64,000 bases of DNA. It comes from Branchiostoma floridae. Lineage: Eukaryota > Chordata > Leptocardii > Amphioxiformes > Branchiostomatidae. The notes beneath the pieces are model-generated. The model had not been told where the DNA came from. It did not search any database and saw only the letters and a list, made by a program, of their open reading frames with translations. Made by a program: the position numbers and the translations under genes. Every line of letters begins with the position of its first letter. The first letter of the stretch is position 1. The stretch is from positions 13,906,819-13,970,818 of the forward strand of contig NC_049990.1 of NCBI RefSeq assembly GCF_000003815.2, written 5' to 3'. This document shows positions 11,800 to 23,385 of this stretch, piece after piece.

Positions 11800-12535
11800 G
11801 GAATGTACACAGGGGGCGGGGTGGGGGTCTTATACTTTGTCTTTTTAAGACCTACCCACTTACCAACGATATGTGATCACAATACATCCAGAGGCTTTTA
11901 CGTTATGTTCACCACAGATGTTAAGAAACACCGCATACACACAGACACATGCACCCATCCACAAACTAGTCACCCACACACCCATATACCCATTTCAACA
12001 CTTTGATTTATAGAGGTATCAATAGGAAAGTACTTTCTTGTCTTAAAAAGTCAAATAGCACAAACGAAAATCACTTCAATTTCTTGGTCTTCGGTGGTTT
12101 AAAATGGATACAGTTAACACAGATATGGAAAATAGAAAGATACATTTTATGGTTCAGAAAAACTCTGAACATTCAAGGCACACCGCATGTTAAGCTAAAA
12201 TGTCCTATGCTATGGAATTGCATGATTGTGTATAATCGCCTACCCCTCATTCTCCGATTTGAATTTTGTTCAAGTGCTTCTGAATCATTGTTCCCGAATT
12301 CCCGGCAATACCCTCAGAACTTGTGCTGCATTTTTGAAGGAGGCATCTGCTGTGTTGACTATAAAGGGACACAATGACACAGATCAGACGTCAGAACATA
12401 TCACATGGTTACATTTGTCCAAAAAAAAATCTGGGCATCCATAGATTGAATATATATAGCTGAAACATGGAATGATGAAGAGTACTATCAAAAAGGTGAC
12501 TTTAGGATTCTTTTGTGTTTAGGTGACAGGACACC
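11800..12535 (+). other. 5' flank of LRR gene 1
   Basis: Shared with 57390-57817 and partly with 30930-31179. It holds a CA-rich stretch (11930-11990) and, just before the start codon, a pyrimidine-rich acceptor TTTTGTGTTTAG followed by 13 bases and the ATG. This suggests a non-coding first exon upstream, whose donor I could not place. Confidence 0.5.
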
Positions 12536-14314
12536 ATGGGAGGAAAGCTCCGACACCTGCTGATTTTCCTTCTCATCATCCCGAAGGAGCCCAACTTGCC
12601 TGAAGCCGGCTGCAGCTGTGAACCATCATCACAATGCCAATGCTATAAACTGGGCCTCACCGGCATCCCTCAGAACCTCCCAACATCCATCTCCCGGTTA
12701 AACCTGCAAGGTAACCAGATAACTAGCATTCAGTCTGGTTCTTTCACAAATCTAACCCGGCTAAAAGCGTTGCATCTGCACTTTAACATGATAACAGTGA
12801 TTGAGAAAGGCGCATTTGCAAGTCTATCCCGTCTAGAAACGTTGACGCTATCCTTTAACCACATGACAGTGATTGAGTCTGATTTATTCGTACATCTAAT
12901 CCACCTAAAAGAGTTGTGGCTGGATAACAACCAAATAACAAATATCCAACATGGAGCACTCTGTTATCTATCCCAGCTACAAATGTTGAATCTGTTCCTA
13001 AACAAAATAACAAATATTCCTTCTGGATTGTTTTCAAATCTACACCAGCTACAAAGGTTGTACATGAGGTACAACAAGATAACAATGATTCAGCCTTGCA
13101 CATTTGCAAATCTGATTCACCTTAAAGAACTGCGTCTGGATTTCAACCAAATAACGACGATTCAGTCTAGTGCATTTACAAATCTAAACCAGCTACAAGA
13201 GTTGCACCTGTCCAATAACAAGATAACAATGATTCAGCCTGGTGCATTTACAAATCTAACCCAACTTCAAGAATTGAACCTATCCTATAACAAGATAACA
13301 ATGATTGATTTTACATTCTTAATTTACCTAATCCGTATGCACAAACATGCAAGTATAAGCATAAACCTTGACAGGAACCCATGGCAGTGTGATTGTAGGA
13401 TGGTTTACGTCAGAGTGCATGTGTATTTCAAAAGATTTGCTACATCTGGTACATTTATAAACCGAATGATATGTGCCCGACCCCAAAAAATCAGTGGAGA
13501 GAAATTTATAGATGCTAATATTGGAGAAATGATATGTGATGAAGAGCCAACCACATCAACACCTCCTGTTGATGTACAAGTAACTTTAAAGGACTCCTAC
13601 AATTGTACCGTCAACTATTGCTATAACTGGTGCTTAAAACGCAAAACCGGCTCAACAGCAGGTCCTACACACAAAACACTAACTTCGACCCTTGAAATCA
13701 CTTCAAGCAAACCAGAAAGTACAAGTTCCCATGAATCTCCTCCCAGTTTCCGCTTGCTTGTCATCATTGCGTCTATCAGTTGTTCAGTAGCAGGTATTGT
13801 TCTGGTCGGCGCCATTATTTTCATAATTTGGTTCATGAGAAGGACTCGGCATCCTTCTTCAGAACGAAATCCCAATGTTGTTGGCAGCAACACAAACAAA
13901 TCTAATTCTCCAATTACCAATGATGATGATCACCAGTATGAAGATATTGATGATCACTATGATCAGACAGGGCAGGGCCAGTCCCAGGCTAACATTCATT
14001 CTCTGGCGGTTGGAAATGTATCCACTAAAGTGCTAGCTGCCTCATATCAAAATGTTATGTGTGCAGGTGCTGGAAGTGGCCATGATAGTAATCTGATAGG
14101 ACAGGACCAGCCTCAAGGTATTACTGAAGCCAACTTTAACACGACAGCTACTGTAGTGGCCAGTGTTCACGGTCAGCCAGGACAGGGTCAGTCCCAGGCC
14201 ACCACAAAATCTTTGGTTGTTAAAAATCCAGTTTATGGCCCAGAGCCTACAGCCTTCAAGCTGAGTCATCTGTACAATGCCGAATGTCAAGGCAATTATC
14301 AGGCTGACCCTTAA
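12536..14314 (+). CDS. LRR transmembrane receptor-like protein 1 (592 aa)
   Basis: One uninterrupted exon; start in context CACCATGG, conserved in all three copies. Residues 1-24 form a signal peptide. Cysteines 26, 28, 34 and 36 make an LRRNT cap. Nine LRRs of 24 residues follow (about 52-265, pattern LxxLxLxxNxIT), then an LRRCT cap (about 281-334; Cys 285, 287, 313, 334). Next come a Ser/Thr-rich stalk with a small Cys cluster (NYCYNWC) and one membrane helix (about 407-434). The cytosolic tail of about 158 residues has tyrosines at 468 (YEDI), 475, 504 (YQNV), 567, 580 and 588. YEDI resembles Src-family SH2 sites and YQNV the Grb2 pYxN form; signalling is inferred. No TIR, Ig or kinase domain is present. 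It differs from copy 2 by a 3-residue insertion (near 378) and a 2-residue addition (near 353). The ligand is unknown. Confidence 0.9.
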   Translation: MGGKLRHLLIFLLIIPKEPNLPEAGCSCEPSSQCQCYKLGLTGIPQNLPTSISRLNLQGNQITSIQSGSFTNLTRLKALHLHFNMITVIEKGAFASLSRLETLTLSFNHMTVIESDLFVHLIHLKELWLDNNQITNIQHGALCYLSQLQMLNLFLNKITNIPSGLFSNLHQLQRLYMRYNKITMIQPCTFANLIHLKELRLDFNQITTIQSSAFTNLNQLQELHLSNNKITMIQPGAFTNLTQLQELNLSYNKITMIDFTFLIYLIRMHKHASISINLDRNPWQCDCRMVYVRVHVYFKRFATSGTFINRMICARPQKISGEKFIDANIGEMICDEEPTTSTPPVDVQVTLKDSYNCTVNYCYNWCLKRKTGSTAGPTHKTLTSTLEITSSKPESTSSHESPPSFRLLVIIASISCSVAGIVLVGAIIFIIWFMRRTRHPSSERNPNVVGSNTNKSNSPITNDDDHQYEDIDDHYDQTGQGQSQANIHSLAVGNVSTKVLAASYQNVMCAGAGSGHDSNLIGQDQPQGITEANFNTTATVVASVHGQPGQGQSQATTKSLVVKNPVYGPEPTAFKLSHLYNAECQGNYQADP

Positions 14315-14334
14315 TCCAGCACACACAACAAATC

Positions 14335-14700
14335 TACTGTAGTGACCAGTGGTCATAATCAGCCATGGCCAGAGCATGGCCAGTCCCAGGCCATCACTGA
14401 ATCAAACACACAAAACTCAGCTACTGTACGTAGTGGCCAGTGGTCTTGATATGATGATATAGGGCCGGGTCAGTCTTAGGTCATTACTGAATCCAACACA
14501 CTCCATAGCTACTGCAGTGACCATTACAGTCATAATCAACCAGAGGAGGGTCAACCTCAGGCCACACTGAATCCAATACACACAACACTGAAGTAATGGT
14601 CAGTGGTCTTGATAACATAGGGCAGGGTCAGTCTCAGGGTTTTACTGTATCCAACACATACATTACAGCCACTGTGACAGGCTAACACTCAATCAATACA
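14335..14700 (+). repeat. Decayed copies of the receptor-tail repeat in the 3' UTR
   Basis: Units of about 95-100 bp (core GGGTCAGTCYCAGG...CACTGAATCCAACACA...GTGACCAGTGG) continue the repeat that encodes GQGQSQA...T-E-x-N...TVVAS in the tail (13960-14225). At least four degenerate units lie after the stop, with no long open frame. They suggest the ancestral tail was longer. Confidence 0.65.
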
Positions 14701-14850
14701 GATCGCAGGGCTACCACACTACAAAGTGCTAGATGACTTAAAGCCAAGTCAAAAGTACTCGGTGTAAGGAAAACACGAGAAAAACAAATGACCAATGTCC
14801 ATGATTATGAGGCGACAGATCATCAATGTATCCACCACAAACACCATGGC

Positions 14851-15229
14851 TAAAGCCTAGCTAAAGCCTAGGTTACACATAGTCGAATGTAGCTCCCGAA
14901 CACCAGCCTGTAAACAAGCTGGGAGTAGGTCAGCAGTGTTTCTGGTGTGGTTAAGATTTAAATTTGACTGCTGACTTAATTACTCCCGAACACCAGTTGA
15001 ACACTAGCCAACTGCGCCGAACACAAGCCGACCAACAACCAATTCAAACAATTCCAGACCTGCCGTTCAGAGCCGAATGTTTTGAACATTTCAAAACATT
15101 CCGATGGCGCAACCGAACAGCTTGCCGACTCAGCCAAATGCCAGCCGACTACAGCCGGCTTAGCTCCCGAATCACTCCTAACCATAGTCTGGAGCTTAAT
15201 TCGGCTATGTGTAAGCTATAGCTAGGCTT
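14851..15229. mobile_element. MITE with about 38 bp inverted ends
   Basis: Left end AAGCCTAGCTAAAGCCTAGG pairs with the right end CTATAGCTAGGCTT read in reverse; both continue through TTACACATAG and GAAT to GAGCTCC-like inner sequence. Units 2 and 3 lack it (CCATGGCTAATATAATAATA at 34134 and 60175). A TA duplication is likely. Open frames inside are accidental. Confidence 0.7.
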
Positions 15230-15285
15230 AATGTAACGACCAGTGGCAGTGATGAGATACGACAGGGCCAGTCTAAACCTCGCCA

Positions 15286-15479
15286 AGGCTTAGGTCACAT
15301 TTCAAAACCGGGGTGTTTTGATAAACGAAAAATTACAATGTATACCTAGAAATATACACAAATCATGCCCATGAAACTTATTTAAACATTTTTTTTGTAT
15401 TTTGATACATTTCATATCATTCTTTTCGCTCCCGAAAGCTGCCCGGCCGGGCCCCGCTTTGGAAATGTGACCTAAGCCT
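15286..15479. mobile_element. 194 bp MITE, ends AGGCTTAGGTCACATTTC
   Basis: Perfect 18 bp inverted ends AGGCTTAGGTCACATTTC, extended with mismatches to about 28 bp. Units 2 and 3 lack it (CTCTCTAACAAGGCTATCC at 34201 and its counterpart at 60241). Non-coding. Confidence 0.8.
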
Positions 15480-17907
15480 AACAAGGCTATCCAAACATTT
15501 ACGCTACATTACGACATTTGGGGAGAAACGCACCAAACGTTACAATTTTGTCTTTAAAAAGAGAAAGCAGTAAGATTCAATAATAAATCAAGTTAGAATG
15601 AATAAATGAATAATCTAATTTTAAATATGCTTATAGGCAAATCAACATCAACGCTTGGGTACTTCTTATTTTAACAATTTCAAAACATTTGTAACAACCT
15701 AACTCAGATAAGAAACTGTTTAAAAAACCAAAGCATTGTTTGACTTTCTATTTTTTCTTCAATATTCCAACATGTTAGAAACATTTCCAATTTCGAATAC
15801 ATCATTTGTTTACGTTATTAGTTTCCAGACTTTTCTATCATAGATTCACCGTTTGCTCTAACATGTCTAACATGCTAGAACATTCAGCAAATGGGTCAGT
15901 AGGCTTGGAGAAAAGCAATTCATGCAAAATATGTCTGGTTGCCACGCACATAGACGGCCTGCCATAATAGCGACTTCTGTTTAATTTAAAGAATATCGGA
16001 AGAAAAGATCTACTCTAAAGTCGGCAATACCAGGAGATAAAATGTTTCCAACATGATCACATTTATGTTCAAACATTTTGAATTTTTTTTACAATATCTA
16101 TCTAATGTGACTGAAATGTTTTTATTAAAAAATGCAAAATTGTGATAGATCTATATTGGAAACCCATACGGTGACTTAGAATAGCTGTCTATGTAGTAAG
16201 GATTAAATTGATGCCAGAGCTGACATTCTTTATTTGCCGACTTAAGCCTCAAGGCCTATAACAAGGCACACTTCCTTCTATATACACATGTACAATAACA
16301 TAAAGTAAAATGATATGACGTACAGTTCTAAGAATGTCTATTCTATAGTACATTCATTTCTACGTACTTAACGGGCGATGGCTTATCTTTTGGAGGCAGT
16401 GGTAAACGAATTGTCCAAAATATTTGATGATTGGTATAGGTTTTGTCCTTGTAGTAGACAATTTAAAAAAGAAACGTAGTTTTAAAAGTTTTGGACTTAC
16501 TCTACATGTAGAATGTTTGATACAATGAATGCGTATTTACGGCTGTTAGTGGCAAATATTAGACCGTCCACTGGGGCATGAAACCCGCATGTGTATTGTG
16601 TCACCCTTCAGACAGATTATTCCAGGGGTTCGGTGGACGTCACCTTACGAGTATATTGTCAACGAAAATGGTGTAAATTGACTTTCCCATACCAACGGTC
16701 GAACCGATCAAAACACCGACGAGCACTGCATGATTAGATTGTTTTGATTCATTCAAGATCCTGTTTTTAGACTTATAGTAATATTTACAAATGAAAAATA
16801 TTTGATTTTACACTGAATCCGTGGTACAATAACTAAGTACGTAGTATTTCTATCCACACTCGTCCCTGTCCGTTGCCATAGGTCTTCATTGTTTGGCCAG
16901 TACATTGCAGTAGATTCCTATAAAAGTTGGTACTATTCTTCTTATACCGGCTGATACATTGGGCTCTTACATAGGGCTCATGTACCTAATATTAGCATGG
17001 GATGAGTGGGGTCTTATACAATCATTCTAGGAATTTCGTAATAAGTACAGACATTTTTTGACGTATTTGTTCTACGTATACCATGCAGGGTTTGTCACAG
17101 TCATGTTGTATTTCAATTTTCTCTTCAAGTCCATTGATGTAAATCCTTGTGTGTAAAGGTGCAATCTCACTGCACTTGCGCCACGTATGGGTCACTGCGA
17201 GATTCTAAAGATACTCAGCGAATTAAGAGATAAAGAACGATTTTTAATACTTTTTTGTATTTTGTCGTCTTCTAAGTCATAATTTTACGTATTAGACAAT
17301 ATCTAAATTATACAAAATCGGAGAAAATGACAAAACAGTGACGCTGTGAACGAACCCTTGCAAATGCAGTGAGAGTGTACCTTAAGATGGCAGCATTATG
17401 TATAGTAAATTTCGTAGTAAAAGACATACACCGGCGGAGTGTCAAGTCGAAACTCGTGGTGTAAACCCAGCCAGTGTCCCGGCATTGGTACTATCACAAC
17501 ATATACATTATGAATATACATTATGAAGTATACATATATCATACTTATCAAATTGGAAGGTATTTTCCATCAATTCTTTTGCAATAGTTTAAAAAGCTTA
17601 AACTGAAGATCGAGAGTGAACATTCAGACATTGTGATCAACTTAAATTTACGTGAATGTTTTCCTGGTTTTAACAAGTTTTGTGATTTTCACAGAATAAA
17701 GCACATAATCTTACTTTCCTGTTTGTGTGTATTTTACTGTTTTTATTATTTTGTGTAAAAAAACAACCACCTGCTGTGATGTGGAATTTTTTATTTCGGC
17801 CTATTGTAATGTTTCCATCATTTCTCACGTGGCTTCAGAGTCACTAAACAAATAGCATCTGTCACATCTTATTCATTTAAGAATAAACAAACTTGATATC
17901 ATTATAG
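15480..17907. other. Non-coding spacer downstream of LRR gene 1
   Basis: Homologous to 34200-36730 and 60250-63890 minus insertions. From about 16750 onward it is almost identical to the unit 2 copy; before that it is visibly more diverged. No conserved open frame. Confidence 0.6.
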
Positions 17908-18183
17908 AGATTGCCAAACTTTCTTTCCAAGACTGAAATTAACATAGGGACTTACCCTAAATTTTCGGTCAAACTCCGTCGACCTTGTTCACAGAATGAC
18001 CCTCTCTATCTCCAGACTTTCTGATACTTATGACCCCCTCCTGCAAAAAGTGGCGTGTTCCTGACGTCACTGCTGGAGATAGAGAGGGTCATTCTGTAAA
18101 CAAGGTCGACGGAGTTTGACCGAAAATTTTGGGTAAGTGCCTATATTAAGTTCAGTGTTGGAAAGAACGTTTAGCAATTCCTA
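17908..18183. mobile_element. Penelope-like terminal-repeat hairpin, copy 1
   Basis: Inverted arms of about 110 bp (17908-18030 and 18071-18183) meet around a short centre. The outer sequence GGGACTTACCC, then AATTTTCGGTCAAACTCCGTC and CTTGTTCAC, is homologous to the ends of the Penelope-like elements at 27217-28025 and 49747-50560. It contains no coding sequence, only the two terminal copies. Further copies lie at 41421-41690 and 63893-64000. Confidence 0.65.
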
Positions 18184-18299
18184 TAATGTATTCTACCAAC
18201 ACAGATGAACTTTCATGCTAAAACTTGATATCAGTGCGCAAAACTTAAACTTCATACAATAAACGCCACTATACTAAACAGCTACTGAAGTGAAGTTAT

Positions 18300-19440
18300 A
18301 TTTTTTTTGGCGACGCCTCAGGGGCTAGCCTACTAGTATAGTGTGCGTCCGTTTGACAAGAATTCACAAAATTCCGCAGGCATGTCAGGAATTTTTCCAC
18401 GCCTGCGTAGTTGCATCATCCCTTTAGAGGGGAATAACTCGGGAATAGGTTGACGGATCTTCATGATATTTGGAATGTAGATAGCTTCAGAGATGCCTTA
18501 CATAATCAAATGCTAATCATGCACATCAGGGGCTAATTTGCATAATTCATGAGGACAGTTTATAAATACACTGCATTTCATGTTAGAGTACTAAAAAATA
18601 TGCCATATGTAACTCAAAAAGAGAGAAATATTAGGCTTACTGTTAAGCATATATCCGATTGGCAAATATTCCCGAAATTCCACAGCTATTCGTCCGCGCG
18701 TGCGCAATTGCACTATCCTTTTGGAAGGGAATAACTCGGGAAGGGGTTGACGGATCATTGTGATTTTTAATATAGATAAATTCGGAGATGCCTTCCATAA
18801 ATAAGGGCTATTAATGCAAACCAGGGGCTAATTTGCATGATTAATATAATTAATGAGCACAGTTTATTAAGCCACAGTATTTCATAATACTACAACACTT
18901 AAACATGACAAATGTAGCTAGAAAAGAGAGAAATATCAATAGACATCAGTTATGCAAATTGTTACCTAATTTACATAACTAATGAGAAATTGTTATTACA
19001 GTGTTAAATGACGAAAATTCTATTCTTCCGAAGCCACAGTATTTCATAATACTAAATCACTTAAACATGACAAATGTAACTAGAAAAGAGAGAAATATCG
19101 ATAGACATCAATTATGCAATTTGTTACCTAATTTACATAATTAATGATAAATTGTTATTATAGTGCTAAATGACGAAAATTCCATACTTGCGACATTTGG
19201 CAGCAACATGTACGTTAAGTTGAACATGCATACGTAATTCATGTAAATTAGGGTCTCATTTACATAATTTATGAGAAAATGCTACAATGGCTTTCTTTGC
19301 TAAGACTTTCATACTTTGAACACATTGTTATTCTTTAAATTATTATCTGGTGCATTTGCAGCCAGTAGGTACCCAATGTGTTTCGTAATCAGGCTGATTT
19401 ACGAACTATTAGCTATAGCAATAATCTAATTGGTATAATT
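18300..19440. repeat. AT-rich tandem repeat region, unit 1
   Basis: Diverged repeats of about 320 bp (GGGAATAACTCGGGAA then GTTGACGGATC at 18430 and 18727) are followed by repeats of about 150-190 bp (CACAGTATTTCATAATACTA at 18863 and 19038), all rich in ATTTGCATAATT. The unit 2 copy is 41810-42960. No gene. Confidence 0.7.
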
Positions 19441-20215
19441 GAACCTGTTTTTCACTACATGTTGTAATCATAATAGTCAGTACATATCATGTTGTACAGT
19501 TTTTCAATGTCGAAAAAGCCTCTCTTGCATTGGTAACTTCAAGTTTAAAATCCCCATAAAAGGAATGGTTCGTTCTAATCATTTTATCGTAGACTCCAAT
19601 CATAACCATCACCACCTGCGTTTCATCTGACCTGCCCAAACTCAAATCAGTTGAGCGAGGACAATGCCCGCAACCCGAATCCGACAAACAAGCCACCAAC
19701 CACAAACTCGAGTCAGGAAATTAAAACGCAGAAAACGCCCGGAAACTGAGTTATTTGTATCATGTACATGTACAGTATTTTACTTTCTCTGGACTGAAAG
19801 GCTGGGACCGCCATAGCCATGCAACCTGAGCACTTTCTCGTCCTTATTAGGTTGTCTTGCCAAGGTAAGTTTTCATGGACGTTTAGTCATAGAAATGAGA
19901 TTTTGACTTCCCTTTCTTCTGCTTATTTTGTAGAATTCCACAGCATTAAGTATAGGTAGGGTATGCCCTAAAATGTTAGGGTGTTACATCAAACAAGTGG
20001 ATTTACACAACGCAGATTATCCATTTCAATTTACATAACTTTAGGTGATGTGACAAAGGGCCGTTCATGTCATGTGGCGCCGACCATCCGCAAGCATCAT
20101 TGGCGAGTGCCCTGGGATTGGTTGCATAAGCCAGTGCTTGCCTTGCATTGTATCTATTTACAAGCGTTGTGCAATGAACTTTGACTTGCCTTTTTCTAGC
20201 CCTCCGTAAGAACCA

Positions 20216-20271
20216 CTGACTCATTCCTTTCGCTTGCTATCCGTCTTAAGCAAACAAAAAGAATGAGTCAG
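20216..20271. repeat. Short hairpin CTGACTCATTC / GAATGAGTCAG
   Basis: An 11 bp perfect stem encloses about 34 bases. It is repeated at 43808-43863 in unit 2. AP-1-like TGACTCA sites occur in the stem, probably by chance. Confidence 0.5.
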
Positions 20272-20363
20272 CGGCAACTACAGAAGATGGTACCTATCCT
20301 AGGCATAGAAACAGAGTCCTAGGCTCATTTTCAGCTGCAGTACCGTAATGAACTGCTACCTCT

Positions 20364-21574
20364 GCACCCCGACCAATCGAATGGGGATGTCTCTCGCAAA
20401 TGTGCACACTCCTCTAGACAAGGGGACACCCATCGACTTTCAAGGGGATACTTCTCTTGAAATGGGGATGTCCTTCCCTTTATAAGGGGATGCTTCTCCG
20501 AAAATGGTATGTTTACCGGGCATAGGGGACGTCTCTCCGGCACCCCCGCCGGCCCGTGGAATCGGCCGCTAACCCGACAAATTGCTTCCTAGTTTATCTA
20601 AATCACAACATCCGGAATTTTCAACCCGCCAGTGCTCTGGACAAAACTTACAGCTCGCAAGGTAAGGATGTCTTTTTATTGAAAATTGAAGCATGTAGAA
20701 AATGCAGCCGACCGCGCGGCAGACCATCACTTCTGTTCAGTGTTTTTAATGTCGGCGTATCGCACGCCCGGTTAGCATAACATCGAGTTTTAGCCTAAAT
20801 ATCTGCGTGTTTTTCGAGTTTTAAGGCCTCCCTCCCTAACACACGTAAATGAGAGATGTTTCTAACACAATAAAGTTAGTAGTAATTATTGGGTATTTTC
20901 GTACAATGCGGCTTCATGGCCCGATACACGTCCGTGTGCTTGTCGAGACACGCTTCCCTCCCCAGCACACATACTCGCGCCGGTTTCTGTCACTGTTAGC
21001 CGTCGTTATCGGGCGTTTCATGGACATCGTGGCCTTTTGACAGGCCATAACCAATAACTACGACTTATATCGTGTTAGAAACTTCTCTCATTTACGTGTG
21101 TTAGGGAGGGAGGCCTTAAAACTCGAAAAACACGCAGATATTTAGGCTAAAACTCGATGTATGCTAACCGGGCGTGCGATACGCCGCCATTAAAAACACT
21201 GAACAGAAGTGATGGTCTGCCGCGCGGTCGGCTGCATTTTCTACATGCTTCAATTTTCAATAAAAAGACATCCTTACCTTGCGAGCTGTAAGTTTTGTCC
21301 AGAGCACTGGCGGGTTGAAAATTCCGGATGTTGTGATTTAGATAAACTAGGAAGCAATTTGTCGGGTTAGCGGCCGATTCCACGGGCCGGCGGGGGTGCC
21401 GGAGAGACGTCCCCTATGCCCGGTAAACATACCATTTTCGGAGAAGCATCCCCTTATAAAGGGAAGGACATCCCCATTTCAAGAGAAGTATCCCCTTGAA
21501 AGTCGATGGGTGTCCCCTTGTCTAGAGGAGTGTGCACATTTGCGAGAGACATCCCCATTCGATTGGTCGGGGTG
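20364..21574. repeat. Large palindrome, arms about 510 bp, unit 1
   Basis: The arm 20364-20872 is repeated inverted at 21065-21574 with only a few mismatches, around a spacer of about 192 bp. The outer part carries short repeats of the type GGGGATGTCTCTCGCAAAT and GGGGATGCTTCTCCG. The spacer holds a diverged copy of the inner arm (TCGAG...CTTCCCTCCCCAGCACACAT resembles TCGAG...CCTCCCTCCCTAACACACGT). Open frames in each arm mirror each other and look non-coding. It may be a foldback transposon. Confidence 0.8.
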
Positions 21575-22228
21575 CTCTGGTCGTGTGCTGCAATCAATTT
21601 CATTATCTCAGATAACCAATCGTACAAGAGCATTCGTTTGACCAATGACACCGGCGGATTTTCTAGACTAGACCAATCGTGTATAGACTAGCCCCTGCGG
21701 TTACCTGTCCGAAACCCCGGACGTCGCGTCGTTCGTCTGCCAGCCGTCTGATGTGACAGACACACCTCGCAACTGCCATTACAAAAGGGCATCACGGCCG
21801 CTGTGAATCCTTTGTACTTCAAGCCGTGTCTAACCCAAGACAACAGGTTAGTAGGGTCGTTTTTCACATAGTGCATTTATGTGTTTTAACCAAGTTATCA
21901 ACAGTCCAATGTAATGCCAATAATCGGCAACGTTAACGTTGGATTCTTTTGTGACCGTTGGAGGACATAAAAACGCGGACCTACCGGCGCTTACGTACAT
22001 GTAAGGCCTCACTGTGCTCATGATATCAATACGAGCGATCGAGCGATCGCTGTTGTTGTTTACATCCGGGGTATTCGACGGCTGGCGCCTACCAGAATGG
22101 CAGTAGATTGGATTAGAAATTCATATTTCAATTAGCAGATCAAATTATTGGTTAATATGTAAATCAATATTTTGCCAAACAACTGCTTTTTGCCTACCAC
22201 TGCGTCACCGTGAGCGTGATATCATCGC

Positions 22229-23385
22229 GATCGCTCGTATTCCAACAAAGCAAGAAGACTGTCTCGACCTAATTGCAATAATTTCGCTTTGTCGCTTCCA
22301 GGATCTTATTGGTGCCATCAAGACGGACCAACTGCAGCTGCAATGTTCATGTTGGGACTTATCCCGGTGAGAGGTTGTCCGATGCCATCTCCACGGCTAG
22401 CTGTACGTTGACGTCCAGAAGATCGGTGCTCGTGTGAAAGCCCTGTCGGAGGACCCGAAACTAAGTTAAGTTCTTGTGTGTTTTATGGGGTGTGAAACGG
22501 AAACATATTGTAGAGATGGTCTGGGACTAACTTGTCGGCATGATAGGAAGTAAACAATTTGTGCGGTCTCTTATGCCGGTGTCTCTGACATTGGTCTGTG
22601 GTAAAGTGCTCGATCACATCGTGCACAGCCACATGATGAAACATCTAGACACTCATGGCATTCTGTCCCCAGCGCAACACGGCTTCAGGAAGGGTCTGTC
22701 CTGCGAGAGCCAGCTGGTGCTTACCCTCCAAGACCTGTCCAAAAACATGGACCAGAACAAACAGGTCGATGCCGCGGAGGTTGACTTTAGCAACGCATTC
22801 GATACGGTGCCTCACGAACGTCTGCTGAGCAAACTCGAGCACTATGGCATTTCTGGCCTTCTTCAGTCTTGGCTTAGGGCCTTCCTTGCGGAGAGAACCC
22901 AGAGGGTTGTCTTTGACGGTGGAACATCTCAAGTACCAGCCAATTTTCGCCCGCACTGACACCTACAAATTCTCATACTTGCCAGAACAATCCCGAGTGG
23001 AATTCCCTGCCTGGCACGGTAGTAAGTGCTCCCACCGTTGAGTGCTTCCGTGCCAGGCAGAAGGGCTGCCCGCCCTTACCCGGGACCTCACCCCCCCCCC
23101 CTACTTTGCCCCACGCGGGGTCATCTGGGGGTACCTATGATGATCATTATGATAAATTACAACAAAACAAGAAGACCTTCTCGACCTAATTATAATAATT
23201 TCGCTTTGTTGCTTCCAGGATCTTATTGGTGCCATCAAGCCCGGATCAACCAGAGGACCTGAAACTAAGTTAAGTTGTTGTTTGTCTTATGGGGTGTGAA
23301 ATGGAAACATATTGCAGAGATGGGCTGGGACTAACTTGTCATCGGCATGATAGGAAGTAAATACTTTGTGAGGTTACTTTAACTT
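22229..23385 (+). repeat. Direct duplication flanking a reverse-transcriptase fragment
   Basis: About 330 bp at 22229-22560 (landmarks GCTTCCAGGATCTTATTGGT and GGGGTGTGAAACGGAAACAT) recur in shortened, diverged form at 23157-23385. The reverse-transcriptase fragment lies exactly between them. The same arrangement is present at 45070-46220 in unit 2, so it predates the duplication. Confidence 0.7.
22540..22959 (+). pseudogene. CR1/Jockey-like LINE reverse-transcriptase fragment, copy 1
   Basis: An open frame of 139 residues covers the early reverse-transcriptase motifs: PVSLT near residue 13, LSPAQHGFRKGLSCESQL, then VDFSNAFDTVPHERLLSKL (motif A, catalytic Asp kept). It stops after a TQRVVFDGG stretch. 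The PQG and YADD motifs, the endonuclease and the C-terminus are missing, so it cannot be active. The first codons are not homologous to the family; the fragment begins inside the flanking duplication. Its translation is identical to the copy at 45381-45800. Confidence 0.85.

Noticed and set aside
12855-13109. Minus-strand frames opposite the LRR genes
   Set aside because: Shadows of the LRR coding sequence; no independent conservation.
20331-21641. Paired 60-80 residue frames (PLCPVNIPFSEKHPL type) on both strands
   Set aside because: They are mirror images in palindrome arms made of short repeats.
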